Shown: positions 1 through 6,808, counted from the first letter of the stretch. The stretch: DNA of 17,483 nt from SURF-55 sp040755195 (GCA_040755195.1 JBFMBL010000051.1:1-17483), one strand, 5' to 3'. Notes: generated from the sequence alone by a model not told the origin. Numbers and translations are program-made.

Positions 1-49
1 GGCATAAGGTTTCTTGGCCGTCGGAGACGTTTTGTATTCAGCGTGGGTG

Positions 50-55
50 TATAAT
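50..55 (+). promoter_or_regulatory. Possible -10 box upstream of the ferredoxin gene
   Basis: A perfect TATAAT lies about 50 bases before the ferredoxin start. No good -35 is visible at 16-18 bp spacing (TTGTAT at 32-37 is too close), so this is only a candidate. It would give a leader of roughly 40 nt. Confidence 0.3.
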
Positions 56-104
56 TTTGTGCCGGCGGAGAAAACTTAAAACCGTTGAAAACCCTAGGAA
101 GGGG

Positions 105-305
105 ATGTCTTTGGTGCGTGTGGAAGTGGATCAGGATTTGTGTATAGGCTGCGGTACCTGCGTGGATCTGTGTCCGGAAGTGTTTGAATGGATGGAGGCG
201 GAGGAAAAGGCCAAGGCTATCGAAAACGAGGTTCCGGATGACTTCGAAGATATGTGCCAGGAGGCGACGGAAAGCTGTCCGACGGACGCTATAACGGCTC
301 ATTAG
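105..305 (+). CDS. Ferredoxin, single [4Fe-4S] cluster
   Basis: A 66-residue soluble electron carrier. The sequence shows Cys13-x2-Cys16-x2-Cys19 and a distant Cys58 followed by Pro, the ligand set of a monocluster [4Fe-4S] ferredoxin. Cys23 and Cys51 sit where related ferredoxins carry a disulfide or a vestigial second site. The chain is acidic in the middle, as is usual. The start is uncertain: ATG at 105 lies right behind AGGAAGGGG (96-104), while GTG at 114 has better spacing and would give a family-like N-terminus (VRVEVDQDLC). The stop TAG at 303-305 takes its final G from the inserted element that begins at 305; the duplicated target copy at 487-497 shows that the original stop was probably TAA. 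The redox partner cannot be told from the neighbours. Confidence 0.93.
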   Translation: MSLVRVEVDQDLCIGCGTCVDLCPEVFEWMEAEEKAKAIENEVPDDFEDMCQEATESCPTDAITAH

Positions 306-486
306 TAACTATTCAGATGTCCCGGTCGTCGGGCGCGGCGATATGCTGCGCATGGCTTTGTCAGCCGTCCAGGGGCAGTGCTCACGTACTTCTGTGTACG
401 CTCCGCGCTACCCCAGGCCGGCTTTCGCGCTCTGCTTGCATCTCGCCGCGTTCCGTCAGAGAAACACTAAGCGGCTGAATAGTTAC
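305..486. mobile_element. 182-bp MITE, probably IS66-related, with 8-bp target duplication
   Basis: The ends are perfect 12-bp inverted repeats, GTAACTATTCAG at 305-316 and CTGAATAGTTAC at 475-486. They are flanked exactly by the direct repeat GCTCATTA at 297-304 and 487-494. The interior folds back along nearly its whole length: 334-346 pairs with 438-450 (12 of 13), 372-375 with 411-414, and CGTAC 385-389 with GTACG 396-400 around a 6-nt apex. There is no transposase, so the element is non-autonomous. IS66-family elements are known to begin with GTAA and to duplicate 8 bp, and both features match. The assignment to IS66 is inference; the element boundaries are seen directly. Confidence 0.85.
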
Positions 487-591
487 GCTCATTAAAAGCC
501 GGGCGACGACCTTTGCAAAACTAAACCGGAAGTACGAACCATCATTGGATTTTTCGGAGCTACACAACACAAATTTCGAAACGAGAAGACG

Positions 592-620
592 TCCCTGCCG
601 ACGGCGGGGAGTTTTCTTTG
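592..620 (+). terminator. Rho-independent terminator after the ferredoxin/MITE
   Basis: An 8-bp stem (592-599 with 603-610, one G-U pair) has a 3-nt loop and is followed by a T-rich run, GTTTTCTTTGTTT, from 611. It lies about 100 bp beyond the MITE and would end the ferredoxin transcript. Between 495 and 760 I see no convincing gene. Confidence 0.7.
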
Positions 621-705
621 TTTAAAGGAAGTTTCACCCCTGCGGCGAAAAAAGTCTTTAAGCTGTTCAAGGGAGCGAAGTAAGGGGTCAGTAGATTGTC
701 TTAAA

Positions 706-745
706 TCATGGTGTTCTTGGCGTCTTGGCGGTTGATTCTATTTTT
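706..745. repeat. Dispersed repeat, uninterrupted copy, upstream of the glycosyltransferase
   Basis: The left part, 706-719, matches 6681-6694 at 12 of 14 bases. The right part, 725-745, matches 6775-6795 at 20 of 21 bases. Here the two parts are separated by only five bases (GCGTC, 720-724). Upstream of menG they are separated by the 80-bp arm-bounded element at 6695-6774. In both places the repeat runs directly into the SD of the next gene. Confidence 0.7.
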
Positions 746-760
746 GAGGGAGCAAAGGGT

Positions 761-1903
761 TTGAATCGGTTAAAGGTAGTTCACGTCATCCGGCCTGCGG
801 CAGGCGGTATGAAGCGCCACCTGATTAATTTGCTGGAGTATACGGACAAAGAACGTTTTGAGCCACTTGTTGCGGGTCCACCGGGAGAGACGCTTTCGGA
901 GGCCGCCGAATCGGGGATAAGGGTTTTCGCCGTATCCCTGCCCGGTGAGCTTAACCCGGCACAAGACGCCGGTACGATATTGAGGCTAGCCCGTATGCTG
1001 CAAAAGGAAAAGGCAGCCATACTGCACGCGCATGGTTCCAAGGCGGGTCTGGTGGGAAGGCTTGCTGCCCGGTTGGCCCGGACGCCGGTGGTTTTTTTCA
1101 CCGCCCATAATTCCATATTTTATGAACAATGGCCGGTCTATAAAAAGAAAGTATTCGCCTTTGCCGAAAAGGCGCTGGCCCACGGAACCTTCAAAATAAT
1201 CGCCGTTTCCAACGCCTTAAGACAAGAGCTGCTCGAACAGGAGAGGCTTCCACCTGAGCAGGTGGTTACGGTTTACAACGGGATAAACCCGAAACAATTC
1301 CGGGTTGCAGAGGAACGCGCCGCGCTCCGTCAGCGCCTGAAAATCCCGGGGGAAAACCGGGTGGTGGGAACGGTTGCCCGGCTGGCGCCCCAGAAAGGAG
1401 TAAAATTCCTTATACAGGCTGCGGCGCTTATTCCCCCCTCGGAACGCCCATTTTTTCTGGTTGTCGGGGATGGTCCCTTAAGAGGGGAACTCGAGGCGTT
1501 GGCCCGCAATTCCGGCGTAGCGGAACGGTTTTTTTTTGCCGGAGCCCGGGAAGACATACCCCAGGTGCTGGGGGTGCTTGATCTGCTGGTGCTGCCGTCG
1601 GTTACCGAGGGACTTCCTCTAATCCTGCTGGAAGCAATGGCCGCGTCGCTGCCGGTGGTAGCAACGGGGGTGGGTGGGGTTCCTGAAGTGGTGGTTGACG
1701 GAGAAACGGGGGTTCTGGTACGTCCGGGTGATCCGGCGGGTCTTGCACGGGAAATATGTAGTATCCTTGAAGAGCCCGGGCGGGCGAAGGAAATGGGCAT
1801 AGCAGGACGGAAAAGGGTTTGCAAATTCTTTACGGTTGAAAGAATGGCCGGAGATGTTTTGGATCTTTACCGCAAAGCCTTGGCGAATAAAGGGATATGG
1901 TGA
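761..1903 (+). CDS. Glycosyltransferase family 4 (GT-B fold)
   Basis: A 380-residue cytosolic or membrane-associated glycosyltransferase that probably moves a sugar from a nucleotide-sugar donor to an envelope glycan or lipid. The N-terminal acceptor domain opens with VVHVIRPAAGGMKRHL and contains HAHGSKAGLVGR and TAHNS. The C-terminal donor domain has VGTVARLAPQKGVKFLI, VVGDGPLRGELE and the GT4 E-x7-E signature in EGLPLILLEAMA, followed by GGVPEVV. Length and motif order are normal for a retaining GT4 enzyme. TTG at 761 is the chosen start because GGGAG (748-752) lies 8 nt before it; an in-frame TTG at 725 lies inside the dispersed repeat. The next gene encodes a large membrane protein, so envelope polymer synthesis is likely. 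The acceptor and sugar cannot be named. Confidence 0.9.
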   Translation: MNRLKVVHVIRPAAGGMKRHLINLLEYTDKERFEPLVAGPPGETLSEAAESGIRVFAVSLPGELNPAQDAGTILRLARMLQKEKAAILHAHGSKAGLVGRLAARLARTPVVFFTAHNSIFYEQWPVYKKKVFAFAEKALAHGTFKIIAVSNALRQELLEQERLPPEQVVTVYNGINPKQFRVAEERAALRQRLKIPGENRVVGTVARLAPQKGVKFLIQAAALIPPSERPFFLVVGDGPLRGELEALARNSGVAERFFFAGAREDIPQVLGVLDLLVLPSVTEGLPLILLEAMAASLPVVATGVGGVPEVVVDGETGVLVRPGDPAGLAREICSILEEPGRAKEMGIAGRKRVCKFFTVERMAGDVLDLYRKALANKGIW

Positions 1904-2032
1904 CGGTTGATAACACACCTGAATGGTTACTCTTGCATTTGAAGGGGCGTCGTCATAAAATCTGTTTGAGCAGATAAGGCCCGCTTGAAGTTTCTGTCTC
2001 CGGGCTCAATAAGCCGGATCTGGGGGTAAGCT

Positions 2033-4297
2033 GTGCGACGGCCTGGAAGTGTGTTGCTAAAGAAGTTAACCGGAGGAAAGAAAACCATCGGTTTTCGAAG
2101 GTCAAACGTATTTTTCTTTATGAGCCTGCTCTTTTGCCTGAGCTGGTTCCTTGCTTCATGTCTGTTAATCAGCGGGAATGCGCTGGCAGGGGAACATAAG
2201 GGCCGAGTGGTAATGCTGGTCATAGACCGTCTGAGTGTTGATGATTTAAAAGATCCGGTCTTGATTAATATTTCAAGCCTTGCCCGCACGGGCAGCCTGG
2301 GATTGCTGAATACGGGTACGGGAAACCTGAGGAACCCGGAAAGCACATACGCAACCATAGGGGCGGGGGCGCGCGCCATCGGCACCAAAGCCGGGGCCTT
2401 TTCTTATGAGGCCTCGGAGCAACTTCCGTACAACATCAAGGCAGGGGAAGAGTTCACGCAGCGTACCGGGCTTGTCGCCGGTCCGGAGAACGTGGTGGTT
2501 TTGGAGATAGCCCGGCTACTGAGAGATAACGATGCCTTGCCTTATCCGGTGACACCGGGGACAATCGGAGAAACCTTAAAACAAGCCGGGCTTAAAACGG
2601 CTTGCCTGGGAAACGCCGACTGGCGCGACCGTCCCGGACGGCAGGTTGCCACAATAGCAATGGATAACGACGGACTTGTGTACGCGGGTAAAGTCGGGCG
2701 GGAACTGCTGGCCCGCGATCCGCTTTTTCCGGGTGGATACCGCACCGATTACGATGTTCTATGGCGGAATTGGCTTGTCTTGAAGGAAAAATCGGATTTC
2801 ATAGCCATCGATCTCGGTGATACCGCCCGTCTGGATGAAGCGCGTAAAGAGATAAAGGATGAGGTCTTCCGCGACAAGTGGAAAGAAGCGCTCGGACGTG
2901 CGGATGTTTTTGCGGGTAAACTGGCGTCTGACCTTGATCTTAGCGGTAGGGATCTCCTGATTATTGTTTCTCCCACCCCATCGAGCACCGCCCTGCAAGA
3001 CGGCGACTGGTTCACCCCGGTGGTTTTTGCGGGGCGGGGCGTGACCCCGGGAAGCGTTATTACTTCGCCTTCGACCCGGCGTCAGGGCATAATCATAAAC
3101 ACCGATCTTGCGCCGTCGGTACTGGAGTTTCTCAATGTTCAACCCCTGGCAACGATGTCGGGGCGGCCGGTTACCTTTGCCGGGGGCGGCGCACAGGCGC
3201 AGCGCATATTTGACTTGCGGCGGCAGACACTATTTGTGCATCAGTACAGGACCTCCCTCATCAAAGCTTACCTTATTTACGTCCTTGTGCTTCTGGTCGC
3301 ATCCGTTTTACTCATAATCTTAAGGGAGCGGACCTGGGCGGAACGGCTGAGGCTTCACCCGTTATTGCTTAGCATCATGTGCGTTCCCACCGCCTGTCTA
3401 ATTGCTCCCCTGCTTGCGACATATGCAATCATTCCTTATGTTGCCGGTATTATAGCCATAACCGCCGTCATTACCTTTTTGACGATAATATTCGAGAAAC
3501 GGCAGCCACTGGCCGGTTTTATATTCCTTTCGGTGGTTACCGTGGGATCGTTGTTGTCCGATGCGTGCACCGGGAACGTGCTCCTCAGTCAATCCATCTT
3601 TAGTTACGACCCGTTGGGAGGCGCCCGGTTTTACGGTATAGGCAACGAGTATATGGGAGTGGTGATCAGTGCCGCCATTCTCGGCGGCGCCAGTATCCTG
3701 AGTAACTGGCCGCGGCGTTTGACGCTTTTAGGAATAGCGGTCTTCTGGTTGATAATTATCTTCATTTTGGGCGCGCCGGGCCTCGGCGCTAATTTTGGCG
3801 GGCTCCTTACGTCGGTGGTTGCTTTTACGGTCACCCTCATCGCGTTTACCGGGATACGGTTTAACTGGCGGGTGGTGCTGGCGGTGATTGCGGTGCTGAT
3901 TTTCATACCGGCGTTTATCGGCGTACTTGATTTACTCCGGGGTCAGGGCGAACAATCGCACCTCGGCCGCAACCTGCTGCTGGTCCTGCGCGAACCAGCA
4001 GCGCTTTTCGATATTATTTCCCGCAAGATGTCTATGAACTTCAAACTTTTCCGTTACACCATCTGGTCGCGCATTCTAGCCGCGGGCATCGGGGGACTGT
4101 TGCTCCTGTTCTACCGCCCGATAGGGGTCATGCGGGTTTTTCGCTGCCGCTACCCGTATCTCTTTACCGGCTTCATCGGGGTGGTGGTCACAGCCGTTGC
4201 AGCCTTCCTCTTCAACGATTCAGGGACAGTGGCGGCGGCAATGGCAACCATATTCGGTATCCCGCCGCTTTTGTATATTTTTTTAAAGGAAAGCTGA
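2033..4297 (+). CDS. Polytopic membrane protein with an N-terminal alkaline-phosphatase-like domain
   Basis: A 754-residue protein of unknown function. Residues about 28-50 form a signal anchor. Residues about 58-385 look like an alkaline-phosphatase-superfamily fold: VMLVIDRLS with Asp65, a possible nucleophile region at Ser104-Thr108 (STYATIGAG), and a late INTDLAPSVLEFL strand-helix typical of the superfamily. The usual DHG metal motif is missing; the matching strand (307-318) reads DLLIIVSPTPSS, so this domain may be catalytically weak or dead. From about residue 405 to the end there are roughly ten hydrophobic segments, with a striking RFYGIGNEYMG motif at 533-542 and a GLGANFGG loop. 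I recognise the architecture but no assigned function. The GTG start follows GGGGG at 2022-2026. The upstream GT4 gene suggests an envelope glycan or lipid role. A 129-bp gap separates them. Confidence 0.85.
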   Translation: MRRPGSVLLKKLTGGKKTIGFRRSNVFFFMSLLFCLSWFLASCLLISGNALAGEHKGRVVMLVIDRLSVDDLKDPVLINISSLARTGSLGLLNTGTGNLRNPESTYATIGAGARAIGTKAGAFSYEASEQLPYNIKAGEEFTQRTGLVAGPENVVVLEIARLLRDNDALPYPVTPGTIGETLKQAGLKTACLGNADWRDRPGRQVATIAMDNDGLVYAGKVGRELLARDPLFPGGYRTDYDVLWRNWLVLKEKSDFIAIDLGDTARLDEARKEIKDEVFRDKWKEALGRADVFAGKLASDLDLSGRDLLIIVSPTPSSTALQDGDWFTPVVFAGRGVTPGSVITSPSTRRQGIIINTDLAPSVLEFLNVQPLATMSGRPVTFAGGGAQAQRIFDLRRQTLFVHQYRTSLIKAYLIYVLVLLVASVLLIILRERTWAERLRLHPLLLSIMCVPTACLIAPLLATYAIIPYVAGIIAITAVITFLTIIFEKRQPLAGFIFLSVVTVGSLLSDACTGNVLLSQSIFSYDPLGGARFYGIGNEYMGVVISAAILGGASILSNWPRRLTLLGIAVFWLIIIFILGAPGLGANFGGLLTSVVAFTVTLIAFTGIRFNWRVVLAVIAVLIFIPAFIGVLDLLRGQGEQSHLGRNLLLVLREPAALFDIISRKMSMNFKLFRYTIWSRILAAGIGGLLLLFYRPIGVMRVFRCRYPYLFTGFIGVVVTAVAAFLFNDSGTVAAAMATIFGIPPLLYIFLKES

Positions 4298-4301
4298 TTA
4301 A

Positions 4302-5075
4302 ATGCGATTGGGTTATTTCGAAGGTTCTCGGGGAAGGTTTGCGGGGTTGGTGGAGGGAGGGATGGTGTATCCGATGCCGGAAGGCTACTCGGGGAAGCCG
4401 GCGGCGGAGGGTTGTCCACTTGAATATCTCCGGGTTCTGGCTCCATGCCGCCCCGGCAAGATCGTGTGCGTGGGGCTGAACTACCGTGATCACGCCACAG
4501 AACTCGGTTTTTCATATCCGGAAGAACCCGTATTGTTCTTGAAACCACCAACAGCTTTGATCGGACCCGGTGAAGATATTATTTACCCGGCAATGGCCCG
4601 TCAGGTTGATTACGAGGCCGAACTCGCGGTGGTAATCGGCGCGACAACCTGGCGTGTGAGCAAAGATGCCGCGCCGGAATATATCCTCGGGTATACGTGT
4701 GGCAACGACATTACGGCACGCGACCTTCAGAAGAAAGACGGGCAGTGGACGCGTGCGAAATCTTTTGACACCTTTTGCCCGCTGGGTCCTTATATTGTAA
4801 CAGATATAAACCCGCAGCATTCGGCAATATCGCTTTTTGTAAACGGGGAAAGGAAACAGCATTCCAATATCCGAAACCTTATTTTCGATGTAGGTCATTT
4901 GGTGAGTTTTATCTCCCACATAATGACACTTTACCGTGAAGACGTTATTCTGACCGGAACCCCGAGCGGCGTTGGGCCCCTCAACCCGGGTGACGTCGTG
5001 GCCGTCGAAATTGAAGGAATTGGCAGGCTTGAGAACCGGGTGGCGACAGAGAACAATAAATTTATCCCAGGCTAA
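4302..5075 (+). CDS. Fumarylacetoacetate hydrolase family protein
   Basis: A 257-residue protein of the FAH family, which includes acylpyruvases, oxaloacetate decarboxylases and 2-hydroxyhepta-2,4-diene-1,7-dioate isomerases. A short N-terminal domain (about 1-50) precedes the FAH core. The core begins at KIVCVGLNYRDHATEL and includes FLKPPTALIGPGEDI. The metal triad is visible as Glu105 and Glu107 in DYEAELAVVIG and Asp136 in GNDITARD. The C-terminal TGTPSGVGPL loop is also family-typical. It acts in the cytosol with Mg2+ or Mn2+. The exact substrate cannot be read from sequence; many anaerobe members are housekeeping oxaloacetate or acylpyruvate enzymes. It starts 4 bp after the preceding stop, so it is probably co-transcribed with the membrane-protein gene. 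AAAGGA at 4286-4291 is the likely SD. Confidence 0.92.
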   Translation: MRLGYFEGSRGRFAGLVEGGMVYPMPEGYSGKPAAEGCPLEYLRVLAPCRPGKIVCVGLNYRDHATELGFSYPEEPVLFLKPPTALIGPGEDIIYPAMARQVDYEAELAVVIGATTWRVSKDAAPEYILGYTCGNDITARDLQKKDGQWTRAKSFDTFCPLGPYIVTDINPQHSAISLFVNGERKQHSNIRNLIFDVGHLVSFISHIMTLYREDVILTGTPSGVGPLNPGDVVAVEIEGIGRLENRVATENNKFIPG

Positions 5076-5082
5076 GATTTTG

Positions 5083-5110
5083 TTGACAACGGGGGGGGAT
5101 GTGTTAAAAT
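5083..5110 (+). promoter_or_regulatory. Sigma-A-type promoter for speD with a G8 tract in the spacer
   Basis: TTGACA (5083-5088) and TAAAAT (5105-5110) are separated by 16 bp, with an extended TGT just before the -10. The spacer contains eight consecutive G (5091-5098). Transcription would begin near 5117, which rules out the longer in-frame ORF starting at 5109 as the speD start. Confidence 0.75.
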
Positions 5111-5116
5111 GATGAT

Positions 5117-5243
5117 TGACTGTTTAACGCCAACCCCTGTTGTGTTGCTTGGCCGGAACCTTGTAAGTTGTACAATTGCCGGAAAAACTCGGCTAAAGGG
5201 CGGTGTACCGAAAGAGTACTTTACAAAGGGGGAGATAAATGAA
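5117..5243 (+). promoter_or_regulatory. Structured 5' leader of speD
   Basis: From the predicted start point to the speD ATG there are about 127 nt. A hairpin is visible at 5153-5189: CCGG...CCGG outer pairs and TTGTA / TACAA inner pairs around a 5-nt loop. A second short palindrome (GTAC...GTAC) lies near 5204-5220, just before the SD at 5225-5234. The length suits post-transcriptional control of polyamine synthesis, but I do not recognise a known riboswitch class. Confidence 0.35.
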
Positions 5244-5624
5244 ATGAAACCTTTGGGTCGGCATATTTTGGCCGAAATCTACGGCTGTGATTTTAACACC
5301 CTGAACGACATCAAGCTGGTCGAAAAAATCATGGTCGATGCCGCACTCGAGGCAGGAGCAGAAGTTAGGGAGTGTGTGTTTCATCAGTTTAGTCCCCAGG
5401 GAGTCAGCGGAGTCGTTGTCATTTCCGAGTCGCATCTTGCGATTCATACCTGGCCGGAACTCGGCTACGCTGCGGTGGATGTCTTCACATGCGGTGAAAG
5501 GGTCGATCCGTGGCAGGCCTGCGATTACCTTAAAAGTCATTTTTGCGCCAGGGACATGATGGCCAAGGAGCAAAAGCGGGGGATTATCCCGCCGGTTTAT
5601 GAGCAGTCAGTCCGAGCTATTTAG
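5244..5624 (+). CDS. speD: S-adenosylmethionine decarboxylase proenzyme (SpeH/SpeD type)
   Basis: A 126-residue proenzyme that cleaves itself to form a pyruvoyl cofactor and decarboxylates AdoMet, giving the aminopropyl donor for spermidine. The cleavage site is visible as Glu62-Ser63 in VVISESHLAIHTWPE. His68 and Cys83 complete the active site, at the same numbers as in the Thermotoga maritima enzyme. The length equals Bacillus SpeH. The start is ATG 5244 behind AAAGGGGGAG (5225-5234); the longer open frame upstream overlaps the promoter. No spermidine synthase gene is in the window. The stop codon is followed at once by a G7T5 run (5624-5635) of unknown meaning. Confidence 0.97.
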   Translation: MKPLGRHILAEIYGCDFNTLNDIKLVEKIMVDAALEAGAEVRECVFHQFSPQGVSGVVVISESHLAIHTWPELGYAAVDVFTCGERVDPWQACDYLKSHFCARDMMAKEQKRGIIPPVYEQSVRAI

Positions 5625-5794
5625 GGGGGGTTTTTATTAGTACGGGTTTAGAAAAGAAAAGGATCTCAATCTAGGCCTTGCAAACGAAAAGGATGTTTTG
5701 CAGGGCCGATTTGTTTTATAGGGGGAAGGAGGCAGGAAAAACAGGCCTGCCATGCGAATATATTGTTTTTATAAGGGGTAAGGGAGGAGCCGGT

Positions 5795-6526
5795 TTGGAC
5801 GGTTCGGAATTACTGCTGCCGCTGCGGAGTGAACTGGATGAGGTCCATGCGGCAGTGAGCGAGGCGGTTAAGAGAAGCGGAGGTATCGACTACAGCCGGT
5901 TACTGCGGGAAAATGTTGTAGAGTATAACCTGCGCCCTGCGCTGGTTTATATAGCGGCCCATTCGTGCGGTTTAGAGTCTGTGACTGTGGTTCCTGTGGC
6001 AAAGGCGGTGCAGTTCATTTATTTCGCTACCGTTGTGCACAACAAGGCGGTGGAATTAGAAGACGCGGCCGGCGGCGATCTTAAATCGTTTATTCTTCTC
6101 GGTGATTATCTTTTCAGCGCTTCGTTCAGGGTTCTTGCCGATGCCGGGATGCAGCAACTGCTGGTGCCGCTGTCGAAGGTCGTATGCTCCGAATGCGAGG
6201 CGGCGGTCGAGCCTTTGAAGGACGGGGAGTTGGACCCCGGTATCATAAAGAAGGAATCGGCTCTTTTAATCGGGGAGTGCTGCCGGTTGCCCGGCATGCT
6301 GGCCGGGGTCGATTTTATCGAAGATATTTACGCTTACGGAATAAGCCTGGGGATGGTTTATGGTTTGCTCAAGCGCAAGGCTTCCTTGCTTCAAGCGGCA
6401 AGTTACATCGAGGAAGCACGGAAAGCGTTTTTAAGACTGCCTCTTAATCCCGCCACTCAGCGGTTAAAAGAAGTATTAGATCTGTTCTCTCGTAACATTG
6501 GTTTGGAGGCCGCAGCCACGAAGTAG
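5795..6526 (+). CDS. Degenerate polyprenyl-synthetase-fold protein (possible non-catalytic subunit)
   Basis: A 243-residue all-alpha protein resembling trans-isoprenyl diphosphate synthases. LRPALVYIAAHSCG (46-59), VAKAVQFIYFATVVH (68-82) and GDYLFSASF (103-111) follow the family order. The first Asp-rich motif, DDxxD, is replaced by NKAVE (83-87), and no second DDxxD is found, so catalysis is unlikely. It is also shorter than the usual ~320 residues. Such proteins can act as the small partner of a heterodimeric heptaprenyl or hexaprenyl diphosphate synthase that makes the menaquinone side chain; that is inference from fold and from menG next door. Start: TTG 5795 behind GGGAGG (5782-5787, 7-nt spacing). 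The open frame continues upstream to TTG 5678, but that stretch looks non-conserved. Confidence 0.75.
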   Translation: MDGSELLLPLRSELDEVHAAVSEAVKRSGGIDYSRLLRENVVEYNLRPALVYIAAHSCGLESVTVVPVAKAVQFIYFATVVHNKAVELEDAAGGDLKSFILLGDYLFSASFRVLADAGMQQLLVPLSKVVCSECEAAVEPLKDGELDPGIIKKESALLIGECCRLPGMLAGVDFIEDIYAYGISLGMVYGLLKRKASLLQAASYIEEARKAFLRLPLNPATQRLKEVLDLFSRNIGLEAAATK

Positions 6527-6597
6527 TCGGTAGTCAGGATCCGGAAGCTAAAAGCTGGGATGGGAAATGTTTTAGGTTCTTAGTTAAGGAGTCGCCC

Positions 6598-6645
6598 ATG
6601 CCGCGTTGCGGCACAATGAAGGATGAAAATCAGCACTGGAAATAG
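6598..6645 (+). CDS. Possible 15-residue small ORF
   Basis: ATG follows AAGGAG (6586-6591) with 6-nt spacing and reads MPRCGTMKDENQHWK before TAG. Its first codons sit in a perfect TGCCGC-GTT-GCGGCA hairpin (6599-6613). It could be a leader peptide or chance, and there is no homology evidence. It lies in the 282-bp gap before menG. Confidence 0.2.
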   Translation: MPRCGTMKDENQHWK

Positions 6646-6680
6646 CGATTCACCTGTTGTCACATATTCGTTTTCTTGAT

Positions 6681-6795
6681 TCATGGCGTCCTTGTCCAGC
6701 ACTCAACATGATTTGCATCATAGCTAAGATTGCCTTTCTCCTGGAATATTTACAGTGATTAGTTGAGTGCTGGATTGGCGGTTGATCCTATTTTT
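6681..6795. repeat. Dispersed repeat, interrupted copy
   Basis: The halves at 6681-6694 and 6775-6795 match 706-719 and 725-745 with two and one mismatches. Element A occupies the middle. The repeat ends at the menG SD (AAAGGAG, 6796-6802). Confidence 0.65.
6695..6774. mobile_element. 80-bp arm-bounded element A upstream of menG
   Basis: Perfect 13-bp inverted arms, TCCAGCACTCAAC (6695-6707) and GTTGAGTGCTGGA (6762-6774), enclose a 54-nt interior that contains a small ATGAT/ATCAT hairpin at 6708-6721. The element sits between the two halves of the dispersed repeat found uninterrupted at 706-745, and TTG occurs on both sides (6692-6694 and 6775-6777) as a possible 3-bp duplication. That pattern suggests insertion. 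It ends 34 nt before the menG start. Confidence 0.55.
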
Positions 6796-6808
6796 AAAGG
6801 AGAAAAAA

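Noticed and set aside
254..478. ORFs within the MITE on both strands
   Set aside because: They arise from the GC-rich foldback sequence and carry no transposase motif.
525..683. Open frame ending SFTPAAKKVFKLFKGAK across the terminator
   Set aside because: It has no ATG or SD, overlaps the predicted hairpin terminator and has no recognisable homology; it could be a decayed coding end.
5109..5243. N-terminal 45-residue extension of SpeD from ATG 5109
   Set aside because: It overlaps the -10 box and would not be transcribed in full; the family starts at MKPLGRH, behind a good SD.
6767..6808. Longer MenG start at GTG 6767
   Set aside because: It lies in the right arm of element A; ATG 6809 has a clear SD and gives the family N-terminus.
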